64,000 nucleotides of DNA from JAIBJN01 sp963839745 (GCA_963839745.1 CAWIWC010000009.1:11489-75488), one strand, 5' to 3'. Shown: positions 1-9,305, counted from the first letter of the stretch. A program made the numbers and translations. Notes: generated by a model from the sequence alone, not told the origin.

Positions 1-2
1 CA

Positions 3-536
3 GCTTTGTTGGCGGCGTTCGTACTTGCCGTGCCCGCGCTGGCCGAGCCTGGGCGCGTGGTCAAGGAGACCTTCCACGAGGAGTTCTTCAACGAGATCGA
101 AGCCTTCTGTGAGACGGACATGGTGGTAGAGAGCCACTTGGTCGTGGACGGGACCACCACGATCATGCCGCGCGGGCGCGATGGGCTCATCTACTTCGCC
201 AACCGGCTCTCGATCACGGAAACGTTCACGAACGTGGACAACGACAAGTTCGTCGTGAGCACGGTCAACTTGATCGACAAGGATCTGCGCGTGACGGACA
301 ACGGCGACGGCACGCTCACGATCCTCATCCTCTCGACCGGCAACGCCGTGGTCTACAACTCGGACGGCAAGGCGATAGGCAGGAATCCGGGGCAGGTTCG
401 CTTCGAGTTGCTGGTCGATCACGGCGGCACGCCGAGCGATCCCTCCGACGACACGGAGATCTCCTTCGAGCAAGTCAAGGAATCGACAGGCCGCACGGAC
501 GACTTCTGCGAAGTCGCGGTGCCTGCGCTGAGCTGA
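3..536 (+). CDS. Secreted hypothetical protein, 5' end cut by the window
   Basis: The visible reading frame begins with LAAFVLAVPALA followed by EPG, which looks like the hydrophobic core and cleavage region of a Sec signal peptide, so the true start probably lies just before the window (a TTG at 6 is the only start inside). The mature part is about 165 residues, acidic, probably beta-rich, with two cysteines: one early (EAFCETD) and one near the C-terminus (DDFCEVAV). I do not recognise the family. Architecture resembles the protein at 56735-57229: short Ala-rich signal, a DNGDGTLTI-type strand region, and a single Cys close to the end. A strong hairpin follows the stop. Confidence 0.6.
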   Translation, partial: ALLAAFVLAVPALAEPGRVVKETFHEEFFNEIEAFCETDMVVESHLVVDGTTTIMPRGRDGLIYFANRLSITETFTNVDNDKFVVSTVNLIDKDLRVTDNGDGTLTILILSTGNAVVYNSDGKAIGRNPGQVRFELLVDHGGTPSDPSDDTEISFEQVKESTGRTDDFCEVAVPALS

Positions 537-543
537 AGCGAAA

Positions 544-580
544 GTTGGGCGGGCGGGCTACTTAGTCCCGCCCGCCCAAC
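544..580 (+). terminator. Hairpin terminator, 14-bp perfect stem
   Basis: Arms 544-557 (GTTGGGCGGGCGGG) and 567-580 are perfect reverse complements around a 9-nt loop, 8 bp after the stop of the first gene. There is no T-tract, as is common for actinobacterial hairpins. Confidence 0.7.
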
Positions 581-728
581 AACGGCAGGGGAGCCTCCGC
601 GCCATGTTCGTCGCGAGGGGCTTCTTCACGCCTAGGTAAGCACGGGGCGAGAACGGCCTACCAGCGGGGCTCCCCGCTGGACGCTCATGAAGAGCGCGGG
701 ATAGCGATCAGCGCACGTGGCTTCTCAG

Positions 729-908
729 CTAGGGCAAACGGCAGACGATCGTGCCGTGGTCGGAGTCTGGGAGTAGCTCCGCATGAGTGACGACGCATGT
801 TCCGACCTTCGTCTCGATCGGCTCGCCCTCGTCTGGAGGTCCCGGAAGCTCCTTTTCGTCCACCTCCGTCCAGCCCGGCCCTTCGATGGTGATGATGAAC
901 CGATGCAC
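729..908 (-). CDS. Small hypothetical protein (59 aa)
   Basis: A GTG-started frame on the minus strand reads VHRFIITIEGPGWTEVDEK and ends VCRLP before TAG. It is too short for most gene callers, but its composition is protein-like (Glu/Asp/Pro-rich, alternating strands) while the two other minus frames give Arg/His-rich nonsense. An in-frame TGA lies four codons upstream, so GTG at 908 is the only available start; no clear ribosome-binding site is visible. Function unknown. Confidence 0.45.
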   Translation of the reverse strand: MHRFIITIEGPGWTEVDEKELPGPPDEGEPIETKVGTCVVTHAELLPDSDHGTIVCRLP

Positions 909-967
909 CGAAGCCCATCATGTCAGGGCGGCTCGCGGACCGCGTACATCCCCACGCACACCGAACG

Positions 968-1662
968 CTAGAAACGCTCCCCGGCTGGGTCGCTCTCATG
1001 GGAGTCCGATCCCGGCGGGCCCCGCCGCTTCCGTCTCCAGATCACGACGCCGGCGATCGCGGCTGCGAGCACGAGCCCGAGGCCGAGCGCGATCCATCCC
1101 CACGGCGTGTCGTCCTCGGACGACGTCGGCTCCGCCGCCACTGTCTCCGCAGGGCTCGTGTCCGGTGTCGGCGTCGTCGTCGTCGCCGGGGCTTGACTCG
1201 TCGTGGTCGGAGTCTCGGAATCCCTCAGCGTTCCCAGCGCAACGCCGAGCGCGAGGACGGCCCAGGCGGAGTCGTCCTCCGACGACTCACCGGACGTGTC
1301 GGTGGGGACCGTGGTCGTCGTCAAAGGCTCGGTCGGCGCCGTGTCGGTCGTCTCCGTCTCGACCTCCGTGGTCGTGGACTCCGTGGTCGATGCAGTGTCG
1401 GTGTCACGGTCTCGATCACGGTGGTGGTCTCGGGTTGCGTCGTCGTCGTGGACTCGGTGACGGTCGTTGTGGACGCCGACGTCGTCCCGGGCGACGTTTC
1501 GGTCGGGCTCGGACGCGTCGGCAGCGTCACCGACCCTGTCGGCAGGGTCACGCTGCTCAGCGGCGGAAGTCCCGAGCCGTCGCCTCCGCAACCACCAAGG
1601 AGGTAACCCGCAACCGCGGCGACAACGAACAGTGGCCCGAGGCGCCAAGCTTGGCCGCTCAT
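968..1662 (-). pseudogene. Thr-rich lipoprotein with C-terminal membrane anchor, one frameshift
   Basis: The N-terminus MSGQAWRLGPLFVVAAVAGY is followed by LLGGC, a lipobox, then Thr/Ser/Glu-rich low-complexity repeats (TTTVTESTTTTQPETTTV). Near 1400 the frame breaks, and the continuation in the next frame keeps the same composition (DTASTTESTTTEVETETT), then has a hydrophobic segment near WGWIALGLGLVLAAAIAG and a basic tail with RRKRRG. One missing base near 1399-1405 restores a single protein of about 231 aa, since 695 nt plus 1 is a multiple of three. It looks like a surface protein with a long disordered stalk. Whether the indel is real or a sequencing error cannot be told from the sequence. 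Confidence 0.6.
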
Positions 1663-1860
1663 GCGCGACGGCGGGAAGTCGTTCGAGCGTGCATCGTGCT
1701 CATCGAGGTTGCGGCGCGACGCGCAGGGCTGAATACGAGAGCGTCCCTTGGAGCTTCCAGTTCCTCGGCCACGCCAGTCAGGCTAACTCCCGCTGCTGAC
1801 GCCGCTCTCTGAGCAGCCTCTTACACTGACCCGACCCCCGAGACGACCGAGGAGAGACTC

Positions 1861-2058
1861 ATGGACTGGTTTTGGTGGTTGGTCGGCGTCGTCGCCGTTG
1901 CCGCCTGGGTGATCGCGCTCGTTGACATGGTGCGCCGCCGCGGCGCGCTGAGGCGCGGCCAGCTCGCAGCTTGGGTGCTCATCGTGATCATCCTTCCGGT
2001 CCTCGGAACGATCCTGTACTTCGTGATCGGCCGCCGTCCGGAGACCCGGACGAGGTAG
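1861..2058 (+). CDS. PLDc_N-type small membrane protein
   Basis: This 65-residue protein has two transmembrane segments (about residues 4-23 and 37-56) with a basic loop, RRRGALRRG, between them. The pattern WxxVxxxDxxRR..... W.......P..G...Y...GR matches the phospholipase-D nuclease N-terminal domain (PLDc_N) found alone in many Gram-positives and fused to cardiolipin synthases. As a stand-alone protein its role is unknown, probably in membranes. The start ATG follows GAGGAGAG at good spacing. Confidence 0.75.
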   Translation: MDWFWWLVGVVAVAAWVIALVDMVRRRGALRRGQLAAWVLIVIILPVLGTILYFVIGRRPETRTR

Positions 2059-2084
2059 CCCCCGACTCGTCCTGACAGAGCCTT

Positions 2085-3446
2085 CTAGGGCTCGGTGTGG
2101 ACGATCACGTCCACCACCTCGGGGCGCTCGCGGCGGATGCGCTCCTCGATCTCGCTCGCGCTCGCATGGGCGGCGGCAAGCGCCTGGTCCGGCTCCATCG
2201 CCAGCGTCAGGAACGCGACGAGGCCGCGCTCGGTCGAGACGAAGCGCAGCTCACGCGGTTCGGCGCCGGTGGCCTCGCGGACGATGCGCCGCACGTCCGC
2301 GGACTCGACCTCGAGGTCGCCGTCGGCGGGCGTGCCGACTGCGGCCGGCTCTGAGAGCGGCTCGAGGTGGGTCTGCACCGTATCGACGCCAGGGAGGTCG
2401 GCGAGGATCTCGCGCTCGACCTGCTCGGCGACGTCGTGAGCTTCGGCGAGCGTCATCGAGCCCGGCAGCTTCAGGTGCAGGGACACCTCCCTGTGGTCCC
2501 CGACGTCGAGGACGGCGACGTTGTGCACCTCGCGCACGCGCGGCACTCGCAGCGCCGCGGCGAGGGCGCGCTCGGTCAGCTCGACTCCCGCGTCGGTGGG
2601 CTCCACGTGGACGACGACGTCCGTCCCGGGCACGGCGCGCTCGATCGCCTCCTCGACGGCGTCGGCGGCAGCGTGGCCCTGCCCGACCGCGGCTCCCGGC
2701 GAGACGCCGATGACCACGTCGGCGAAGTGGCGGCCCGCCGCCCGCCGCATGCGGAGGCGGCGGACGGTGATGCTCGGGTCGAGGGTCTCGATCGCGCGCT
2801 GGGCCGCCTCGACCGCGTCCGCGGGCGCCGTGTCCATGAGAACGTCGACGTTTTGCCGGATCAGCCTCCCGGCCGCGCCGAGGACGAGCACGGCGACGAA
2901 GAGCGCCGCGATCGCGTCCCCCTCCGGATAGCCCGCGCGGGCGGCCAGGAGCCCGAAGAGCACCGCCGTCGAGCCGGCAAGGTCGCTGCCGAAGTGCAAC
3001 GCGCTCGCTCCGAAGGCAGCGCTGTGGAAACGGCGTGAGGCACGGAGCGAGACGACCGTCCGACCGGCGTCGATGAAGATCACGACGACGATGACGAGGA
3101 ACGCGTACCAGGTCGCGTCGACCTCCGCCGTGCCGTCGATGAGCCGCCGGATGGCGACGTAGGAGATCGCGAGCGAGGCGGCAACGAGAATCGACGCCTC
3201 CGCGAGCGCGGAGAGATGCTCCGCCTTCCCGTGGCCGTACTGATGGCCCGGGTCGGCGGGCCGGATCGCTACCCCGACCGCGAAGAGCGTCAGGAGGGCG
3301 GCGACGAGATCGGTGCCCGAGTGGGCCGCCTCGGAGAGAAAGCCGAGGCTCCCGGTCGCAAGCCCGGTGACGAGCTTGACCCCGATCAGCACCAGCGCGG
3401 CCGCGACGGACATGAGGGCGATGCGCCGCTGCGGGCTCATGGCCAA
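2085..3446 (-). CDS. CDF-family divalent cation transporter with three C-terminal domains
   Basis: Cation diffusion facilitator: proton-driven efflux of Zn2+, Fe2+ or Mn2+ across the inner membrane. The first ~205 residues carry six hydrophobic segments with metal-site motifs SEAAHSGTDLVAAL (TM2, HxxxD-type) and ALHFGSDLAGS (TM5, HxxxD); HQYGHGKAEH is the conserved loop. The family usually has about 300 residues with one cytoplasmic ferredoxin-like domain. Here 453 residues hold that domain (about 210-290) plus two more copies of similar fold (about 300-370, with REVHNVAVLDVGDHREVSLH, and 385-453). Each ends in an HTEP/HLEP/HVEP-like strand. Metal specificity cannot be read from sequence. Confidence 0.88.
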   Translation of the reverse strand: MAMSPQRRIALMSVAAALVLIGVKLVTGLATGSLGFLSEAAHSGTDLVAALLTLFAVGVAIRPADPGHQYGHGKAEHLSALAEASILVAASLAISYVAIRRLIDGTAEVDATWYAFLVIVVVIFIDAGRTVVSLRASRRFHSAAFGASALHFGSDLAGSTAVLFGLLAARAGYPEGDAIAALFVAVLVLGAAGRLIRQNVDVLMDTAPADAVEAAQRAIETLDPSITVRRLRMRRAAGRHFADVVIGVSPGAAVGQGHAAADAVEEAIERAVPGTDVVVHVEPTDAGVELTERALAAALRVPRVREVHNVAVLDVGDHREVSLHLKLPGSMTLAEAHDVAEQVEREILADLPGVDTVQTHLEPLSEPAAVGTPADGDLEVESADVRRIVREATGAEPRELRFVSTERGLVAFLTLAMEPDQALAAAHASASEIEERIRRERPEVVDVIVHTEP

Positions 3447-3465
3447 AGGCTAACCTGGGTACGCG

Positions 3466-3642
3466 GTGAATCCGGAGACCGGCGAGAAGTTCGAGGTGAA
3501 TTGCCCGCACTGCGGGAAACACTTCGATGCCGAGTTGCTCGGAGGGACCGAGCGGAACCTCGGGTTCAAGTGCCCCCATTGCCGGCTCTTCGTCGCCTTC
3601 AAGGCCGCGGACGAGCAGGACCTCGTCGAGCCGACCGACTGA
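3466..3642 (+). CDS. Small zinc-ribbon protein (58 aa)
   Basis: GTG-started frame with two CPHC knuckles, in VNCPHCGKHFDAELL and GFKCPHCRLFVAFK, spaced about 21 residues apart, as in a one-domain zinc ribbon. The acidic tail is DEQDLVEPTD. It is divergent from the CDF transporter with a 19-bp gap and followed after about 30 bp by the putative SOS gene. It may bind Zn structurally and act through protein or nucleic-acid contacts; no specific function can be given. The short length explains why gene callers may miss it. Confidence 0.6.
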   Translation: MNPETGEKFEVNCPHCGKHFDAELLGGTERNLGFKCPHCRLFVAFKAADEQDLVEPTD

Positions 3643-3670
3643 GCCGACCAGCACCGGCGCGAGCGTATGG

Positions 3671-3682
3671 GAACATATGTTC
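3671..3682. promoter_or_regulatory. LexA (SOS) box, GAACATATGTTC
   Basis: Perfect 12-bp palindrome GAACATATGTTC fits the Gram-positive/actinobacterial LexA site (GAAC-N4-GTTC). The identical 12-mer lies at the start of dinB (38213-38224), an established SOS gene family. Here the ATG at 3677 sits inside the palindrome. Confidence 0.7.
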
Positions 3683-4042
3683 GTGTCAGACAAGGGCTCC
3701 GCCTACGCACAGCTCCGCCGCGCGCTCGACTCGGGCAACTCCACCCTGGCGCTCTCCGCCGCGACGGAGCTCGACTTCGTCAGCCTCCCGGACGCGCTCG
3801 AGCTCGTCCTGCTCCTCGTCGAAGACCCCCGCCGCTTCCGGCGCGCGGCGCTGCGCTGGCACGCCCGCTACTGCGACGAGGTCCGCGACGTCGGGTTCGA
3901 GGAAGCCCATGCGGTGCTCGCGTGCCTGGCGGGCCTCGACGGACGGCGGCCGAAGGTCGCGGCAGCGGCGCTCGCGACCCTCGTTCACCGGCGAGGGCTC
4001 GAGCGCGCGAGCGAAGCGCTCATGCGCTGGGCCAACGCGTAG
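3677..4042 (+). CDS. Putative SOS-regulated hypothetical protein (121 aa)
   Basis: All-helical, Leu/Ala/Arg-rich protein beginning MFVSDKGSAYAQLRRALD with heptad-like repeats resembling short TPR/HEAT helices (ALSAATELDF, DALELVLLLVED, AALRWHARYCDEV, AHAVLACLAGLDG, AAAALATLVHRRG). No enzyme motif is seen and I do not recognise the family. The start ATG is inside a LexA palindrome; the in-frame GTG at 3683, directly after the palindrome, is an equally good start. No Shine-Dalgarno is apparent, which suggests a leaderless or very short leader transcript. The LexA box is the only functional hint: the product may take part in the DNA-damage response. Confidence 0.65.
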   Translation: MFVSDKGSAYAQLRRALDSGNSTLALSAATELDFVSLPDALELVLLLVEDPRRFRRAALRWHARYCDEVRDVGFEEAHAVLACLAGLDGRRPKVAAAALATLVHRRGLERASEALMRWANA

Positions 4043-4088
4043 GAGGGCTCGGCGGGATGGTGCTCGCCGCCGGGGTGCGATGATCGTT

Positions 4089-4157
4089 CCGAGGCAAGGA
4101 CGCAGGGAGCGTTCGTAGCGAAAGAGCTACGGGCGCGACTGAGGACGCAGACCTCGG
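4089..4157. other. Structured intergenic element, possible RNA
   Basis: In the 210-bp gap before the glycosyltransferase, CCGAGG (4089-4094) pairs with CCTCGG (4152-4157). It encloses a central hairpin CGTAGC-gaaaga-GCTACG (4114-4131) flanked symmetrically by the direct repeat AGGACGCAG (4097-4105 and 4142-4150). Nested stem plus symmetrical repeats suggests a folded RNA or a repeat element. Coding strand and function are unknown. Confidence 0.35.
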
Positions 4158-4255
4158 GGCGAGCAGCGCGGCCCGGCGGCACAGCCACTTTCCCGTCGAG
4201 TCCTCCTAGGACCGCTCCTCCTAATACTCGCGCGGCGAGCGCCGATAGAGAGAGC

Positions 4256-6355
4256 GTGTCCGTCGCCGCACGCACCGCAGAACGGGTGCTGGCCCGCCGA
4301 GCAGCTTTCGCGCGCGTCCAGCCCCGCACCGCGTCCATCCTGGCAGGTCTCGTCGCCGGCAGCTTCCTGCTGCGCACGGTCCTCGCCTGGTTGCGCGCGA
4401 CGCCGACCTTCTTCGCGGACGAGTACATCTACGCCGAGCTGGCGCGATCGATCTCGGAGACCGGCCGGCCGCTGATCCGCGGCGTCTCGGCCAGCTTCCC
4501 CGCTCTCCTCCAGCCGATCCTCACCGCGCCTGCCTGGCTCGTCGAGGACGTGGAGACCTCGTTCAGGCTGGTGCAGACGATCGGTGCGCTCGCCATGTCG
4601 CTCGCCGTCGTGCCCGTGTTCCTGCTCGCCCGGCGACTCGGGATCGGCACCCCTCTCGCGCTCGTCCTCGCGGCACTCGCCGTCCTCGTCCCGGACATGG
4701 TCTACGCCGGCTGGATCGTCGCCGAGCCGTTCGCCTACCCGCTCGTCCTGAGCGCCGTCGCCGTCGGGACGGTCGCCCTCGCCCGGCCGCGCCCGCGACT
4801 GCAGCTCGCGTTCCTCGTACTCGCCGGCCTCGCGACCTTCGCCCGTGTGCAGTTCGCCGTGCTGCCCGTCTGCTTCGTCGCCGCCGCCGTCCTCGTCGGC
4901 CTGCAGGAGCGCCGGCTGCGCGCCGCCCTCCGGGAGCAGCTGCTCGTGCTCGTCCTCCTGCTCGTCCCCGCCCTTGGCCTCTTCGCCGTCGGCCCCCGCC
5001 GCGCGCTCGGCTTCTACGAGGGCGTGCTCGACATCGACGTCCTCTCGCTCGAGTTCACCAAGTGGGTGGGCCTCGACGCGATGTTCCTCGCCTACGCGTC
5101 CGGGGTCGTGCTCGCCCCGGGGGCGCTGCTCGGCCTCTGGCTTGCGCTTCGGCGACCGCGCTCGCGCGAGGAGCTCGCCTTCGGCGCGCTCGCGGTCACG
5201 CTGATTGCCGTCCTCCTGCTCGAAGCGGCCGCATACGGGCTCGAAGGCAGGCTTCAGGAGCGGTACTTCTTCTACGCGGTGCCGCTCGTCGGGATCGCCT
5301 TCGTGCTCTACGCCTCCCGCGGCTGGCCTCACCGCCTCGCCCACGGCGTCCTCGCAGCCGGGCTCGTCCTGCTCGCGGTGCGCGTCCCGCTGTCGGGCTA
5401 TTCCGCTGCCGACTTCAAGACCGGCTCGCCTCTGCTGTTCGCGACCTCGCGGCTGGAGCAGGCGCTCGGCAACGTCTCGCTCGCCTCGCTCGCGATTGCG
5501 TTGGCCGTCACGGTCCTTGCCGCTGCCGTCGTGCTCCTGGCACGGCGCCCGTCGATCGGCACCCCGGCAACGCTCGGCCTCGCGCTCGCGGTCTGCGCGG
5601 CGGCCTACGGCGCCGCCGTTTCCTTCAACCTCGGGAGCGCCGACCGGGCGCGCGAGAGCGTGCTCGGCCCGCAGCCGTCGTTCGTCGATGCGTCCGGCGT
5701 GACGGACGCGGCCATGCTCCAGACGCGCTCGAGCAACCGCGGGATCGCCTCCGAGTACCTCTTCTGGAACCGCTCCGTCGACGACGTCTACCTCCTCCCC
5801 TTCGCCGAGCCTCCCGATGCATTCGCGGTCACGCGGCTGACAATCGCCGAGGACGGGACGCTGCTCGCGGGCGGGAAGCCTGTGACGCGGCCGCTGCTCG
5901 CGGACAGCAACAGCGACACCATTCGCTTCCGGGCCTCCGAGGAGGTCGCCACGTCACCGGTCTACTCGCTCCTCCGCTCGCCCGGCCCGCAGCAGCTCGC
6001 CCTCTACGCGCCGGGCCGCTTCGAGGACGGGTGGCTCGGCCTCCTTGGCTCGATCAACCTCTGGCCCGAGACAAGCTCTGAGGGGCTCGCCGGCACGCTC
6101 ACCTTCGAGCTGGCGGCTCCCGAGGGAACCGAAGGCCGGGTCTCGTTCCGGCCGCAGGACGGCTCGTCCGAGGAGATCGTCGTCGCTCCCGGCGGCGCCC
6201 GCGAGGTTTCCTTCGCGGTCTGCGCGAACGGCCCGTGGGAGGTCGCCTTCGAGGCCCCCTCGACGGGCTCGGTCGGCGGCCGCTACGTCAGCCTGATGGC
6301 GTCCGAGCCGACGTACCGGCCCGACCCGTCAGCCTGCGCAGCCGGCTCGAGCTAG
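4256..6355 (+). CDS. GT-C fold glycosyltransferase, ArnT/PMT (GT39)-like membrane protein
   Basis: Predicted polyprenyl-phosphate-sugar dependent glycosyltransferase of 699 residues, acting on the outer face of the membrane. After a basic N-terminus the first TM (about 24-43) is followed by TPTFFADEYIYAELARSI, matching the F-x-D-E...Y...A loop that carries the catalytic acidic pair in GT39/ArnT-type enzymes. About ten further hydrophobic helices run to about residue 465. The last ~230 residues are soluble, probably an extracytoplasmic beta domain (GRVSFRPQDGSSEEIVVAPG). GTG at 4256 is the first start in frame. Donor and acceptor are unknown; no cell-wall glycan cluster adjoins it. Confidence 0.75.
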   Translation: MSVAARTAERVLARRAAFARVQPRTASILAGLVAGSFLLRTVLAWLRATPTFFADEYIYAELARSISETGRPLIRGVSASFPALLQPILTAPAWLVEDVETSFRLVQTIGALAMSLAVVPVFLLARRLGIGTPLALVLAALAVLVPDMVYAGWIVAEPFAYPLVLSAVAVGTVALARPRPRLQLAFLVLAGLATFARVQFAVLPVCFVAAAVLVGLQERRLRAALREQLLVLVLLLVPALGLFAVGPRRALGFYEGVLDIDVLSLEFTKWVGLDAMFLAYASGVVLAPGALLGLWLALRRPRSREELAFGALAVTLIAVLLLEAAAYGLEGRLQERYFFYAVPLVGIAFVLYASRGWPHRLAHGVLAAGLVLLAVRVPLSGYSAADFKTGSPLLFATSRLEQALGNVSLASLAIALAVTVLAAAVVLLARRPSIGTPATLGLALAVCAAAYGAAVSFNLGSADRARESVLGPQPSFVDASGVTDAAMLQTRSSNRGIASEYLFWNRSVDDVYLLPFAEPPDAFAVTRLTIAEDGTLLAGGKPVTRPLLADSNSDTIRFRASEEVATSPVYSLLRSPGPQQLALYAPGRFEDGWLGLLGSINLWPETSSEGLAGTLTFELAAPEGTEGRVSFRPQDGSSEEIVVAPGGAREVSFAVCANGPWEVAFEAPSTGSVGGRYVSLMASEPTYRPDPSACAAGSS

Positions 6356-7447
<1,092 letters not shown>

Positions 7448-7584
7448 TGACCCGCCTTTCTCGTTACCCATGCAACGTTGTCGACCGGAACGAAAAGAGC
7501 CGGCGAGATCTCCTCGTCCCCCGGCTCACAGCCGCACCCGGCCGCGGATTCTACAACGACTGTGGAAAAGTTGGGTATGAATTT

Positions 7585-8448
7585 TCAGGCGGTCGCCGAG
7601 ATCGTGCCAACTGTCTCACCCCGGCTGTTGCGGACCGGCCGCTCCCTGAGCTCGGCGATGCCCAGGACGAGGCCCGCCGCGGCGTAGGCGGCGCGGTTCG
7701 CGCCGTCGTCGACCTTCAGCGCGACGCCCGCGCCGTCGGCGAGGCCGACGCACAGGACGCCCTCGGCCCCGCGCTTGGCGACCGACCCCGGCAGCGCCCG
7801 CATGACGAGCGTGTCGACGGCGCCGGGCCCGCCGATCAGCTGCGGGTGGGCAGTCATCGCCCGCACGACGGCGTCCGCGCCCGCGGGCTCCCCGCGGACG
7901 AGTGCGCCGAAGACACGCGCCATCTCGACGAGGGAGAGCGCGAAGGTCGGCACGCCGCAGCCGTCGACGGCCGTGTCGAGGTCCGCGGGGTCCTTGCCGA
8001 CCGCCGCGGCGACGAGCTCGCGGACATTCTGCTGCACCGGGTGCTCCGGCAGGCGATAGCCCTCCGACGACCAGCCCCGCCGGTGCGCGAGGAAGAGAAA
8101 CCCCGCGTGCTTGCCCGAGCAGTTGTGGCGGAGCTTGGAGCCGTGCTCGGCTCCGCACTCGAGGTCCTCGGTCGCGGCGCCGGCGCGGGCGAGGAGCGCA
8201 CGGACGGCGACGAGCTGCTCCGGCAGCGCCTCGTGCGAGGCGCACGCGATCGCGAGCTCGTCGTCGGGCAGTTCGAACGGGACGAGCGGAAGCGCCTGGA
8301 GCGGCTTCGCCGCGGAGCGGACGAAGCTGACGACGCCCGGATCGCCCCAGGCTTCGGCGACCTCGCCGTCGCGCACGACAACCGCGTGCACGAGGTGGCG
8401 CGACTCCACGAGCCCTCCCCGTGTGACGGCTACATTGATCGCGTCCAC
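7585..8448 (-). CDS. Asparaginase II family protein
   Basis: Member of the thermolabile L-asparaginase II family (PF06089 type), predicted to hydrolyse L-asparagine to aspartate and ammonia in the cytoplasm. Visible family blocks are VSFVRSAAKPLQALPLV, ACASHEALPEQLVAVRALL, HNCSGKHAGFLFLAH, TAVDGCGVPTFALSLVEMAR and GGPGAVDTLVMRALPG. The 287-residue length is slightly short for the family (about 300-330). The GTG start at 8448 lies only 11 bp from the start of the divergent fpg gene, so both promoters must overlap the partner's coding DNA or give leaderless RNA. Confidence 0.85.
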   Translation of the reverse strand: MDAINVAVTRGGLVESRHLVHAVVVRDGEVAEAWGDPGVVSFVRSAAKPLQALPLVPFELPDDELAIACASHEALPEQLVAVRALLARAGAATEDLECGAEHGSKLRHNCSGKHAGFLFLAHRRGWSSEGYRLPEHPVQQNVRELVAAAVGKDPADLDTAVDGCGVPTFALSLVEMARVFGALVRGEPAGADAVVRAMTAHPQLIGGPGAVDTLVMRALPGSVAKRGAEGVLCVGLADGAGVALKVDDGANRAAYAAAGLVLGIAELRERPVRNSRGETVGTISATA

Positions 8449-8459
8449 GAGGAGGAACT

Positions 8460-9287
8460 ATTCCCGAGTTTCCCGAGGTAGAGGCGGCACGCCGCACGCT
8501 GGACGAACCGGTCGCCCGCTCGCCGGTCGCCAAGGCGGGCCCCGCCCACGTGGCCACGCTGAAGACGTTCGACCCGCCGCTCTCGGCGCTCGAGGGCCGG
8601 CGCTTCGCAGGCGCGCGGCGGCGCGGCAAGCACCTCCTCTTCCCCACCGACGACGGCGAGCTGGTCCTCCACATCCACCTGATGAGCGCGGGCCGCGTCC
8701 GCTTCCTCGAGCCCGGCGCGAAGGGACCGAAGACGCCCGCGTTCCGGCTACGGCTGGAGGACGGCGGCGAGCTGATCCTCACCGAGGGCGGCCCGAAGAA
8801 GCGCGCGAAGGTCGGTGTCTTCCGACCGGAGGAGATCGAGGCCGAGCTCGAGCACCTCGGGCCTGAGGCGGAAGGCATCCAGGCGGACGAGCTGGGCGAG
8901 ATCGCCCGGCGCGAGGGCCGGCGGCTGCATCCCTTCCTCCGCGACCAGCGGGCGCTCGCCGGGATCGGGCGCGCGTGGTCGAACGAGATCCTCAACCGGG
9001 CGAAGCTCTCGCCGTACGCGCTGACCACCGACCTCTCCGACGAGGAGATCGAGCGCCTCGCCGCGACGATCCGCGAGCTGATGGCCTACGGCCTCGAGCT
9101 CCGTCTCGCGGGCGCCGGTGACGCGAAGGCGTACAAGGTGCACAACCGGCTCGGCGAGCCGTGCCCCAACTGCGGCACCCCGATCGCACGGGTCGACTTC
9201 GAGGAGCACACGATCTTCTACTGCCCCGACTGCCAGACCGGCGGGCGGGTCCTCAAGGACCGCCGGTTGTCGCGGCTGCTCAGGTAG
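8460..9287 (+). CDS. mutM: Formamidopyrimidine-DNA glycosylase (Fpg/MutM), apparent ATT start
   Basis: Base-excision repair enzyme that removes 8-oxoguanine and nicks the abasic site. The frame contains the family N-terminus PEFPEVEAARRTL, whose Pro (first residue after Met) and Glu are catalytic. It continues with the helix-two-turn-helix region (ALAGIGRAWSNEILNRAKLS, carrying the conserved Asn) and a C-terminal zinc finger, CPNC ... CPDC. The codon before the catalytic Pro is ATT; there is no ATG, GTG or TTG between it and the upstream in-frame TGA at 8436-8438. AGGAGG at 8450-8455 precedes it. A GTG at 8550 would remove the catalytic N-terminus. Full length is 275 residues, normal for the family. 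Confidence 0.9.
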   Translation: MPEFPEVEAARRTLDEPVARSPVAKAGPAHVATLKTFDPPLSALEGRRFAGARRRGKHLLFPTDDGELVLHIHLMSAGRVRFLEPGAKGPKTPAFRLRLEDGGELILTEGGPKKRAKVGVFRPEEIEAELEHLGPEAEGIQADELGEIARREGRRLHPFLRDQRALAGIGRAWSNEILNRAKLSPYALTTDLSDEEIERLAATIRELMAYGLELRLAGAGDAKAYKVHNRLGEPCPNCGTPIARVDFEEHTIFYCPDCQTGGRVLKDRRLSRLLR

Positions 9288-9305
9288 ACGGGGACGGCCG
9301 CCGGC

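Noticed and set aside
4127..5344. Long open frame on the minus strand across the glycosyltransferase
   Set aside because: It is Arg/Glu/Gly-rich with no domain, the mirror of the real gene; typical antisense noise in GC-rich DNA.
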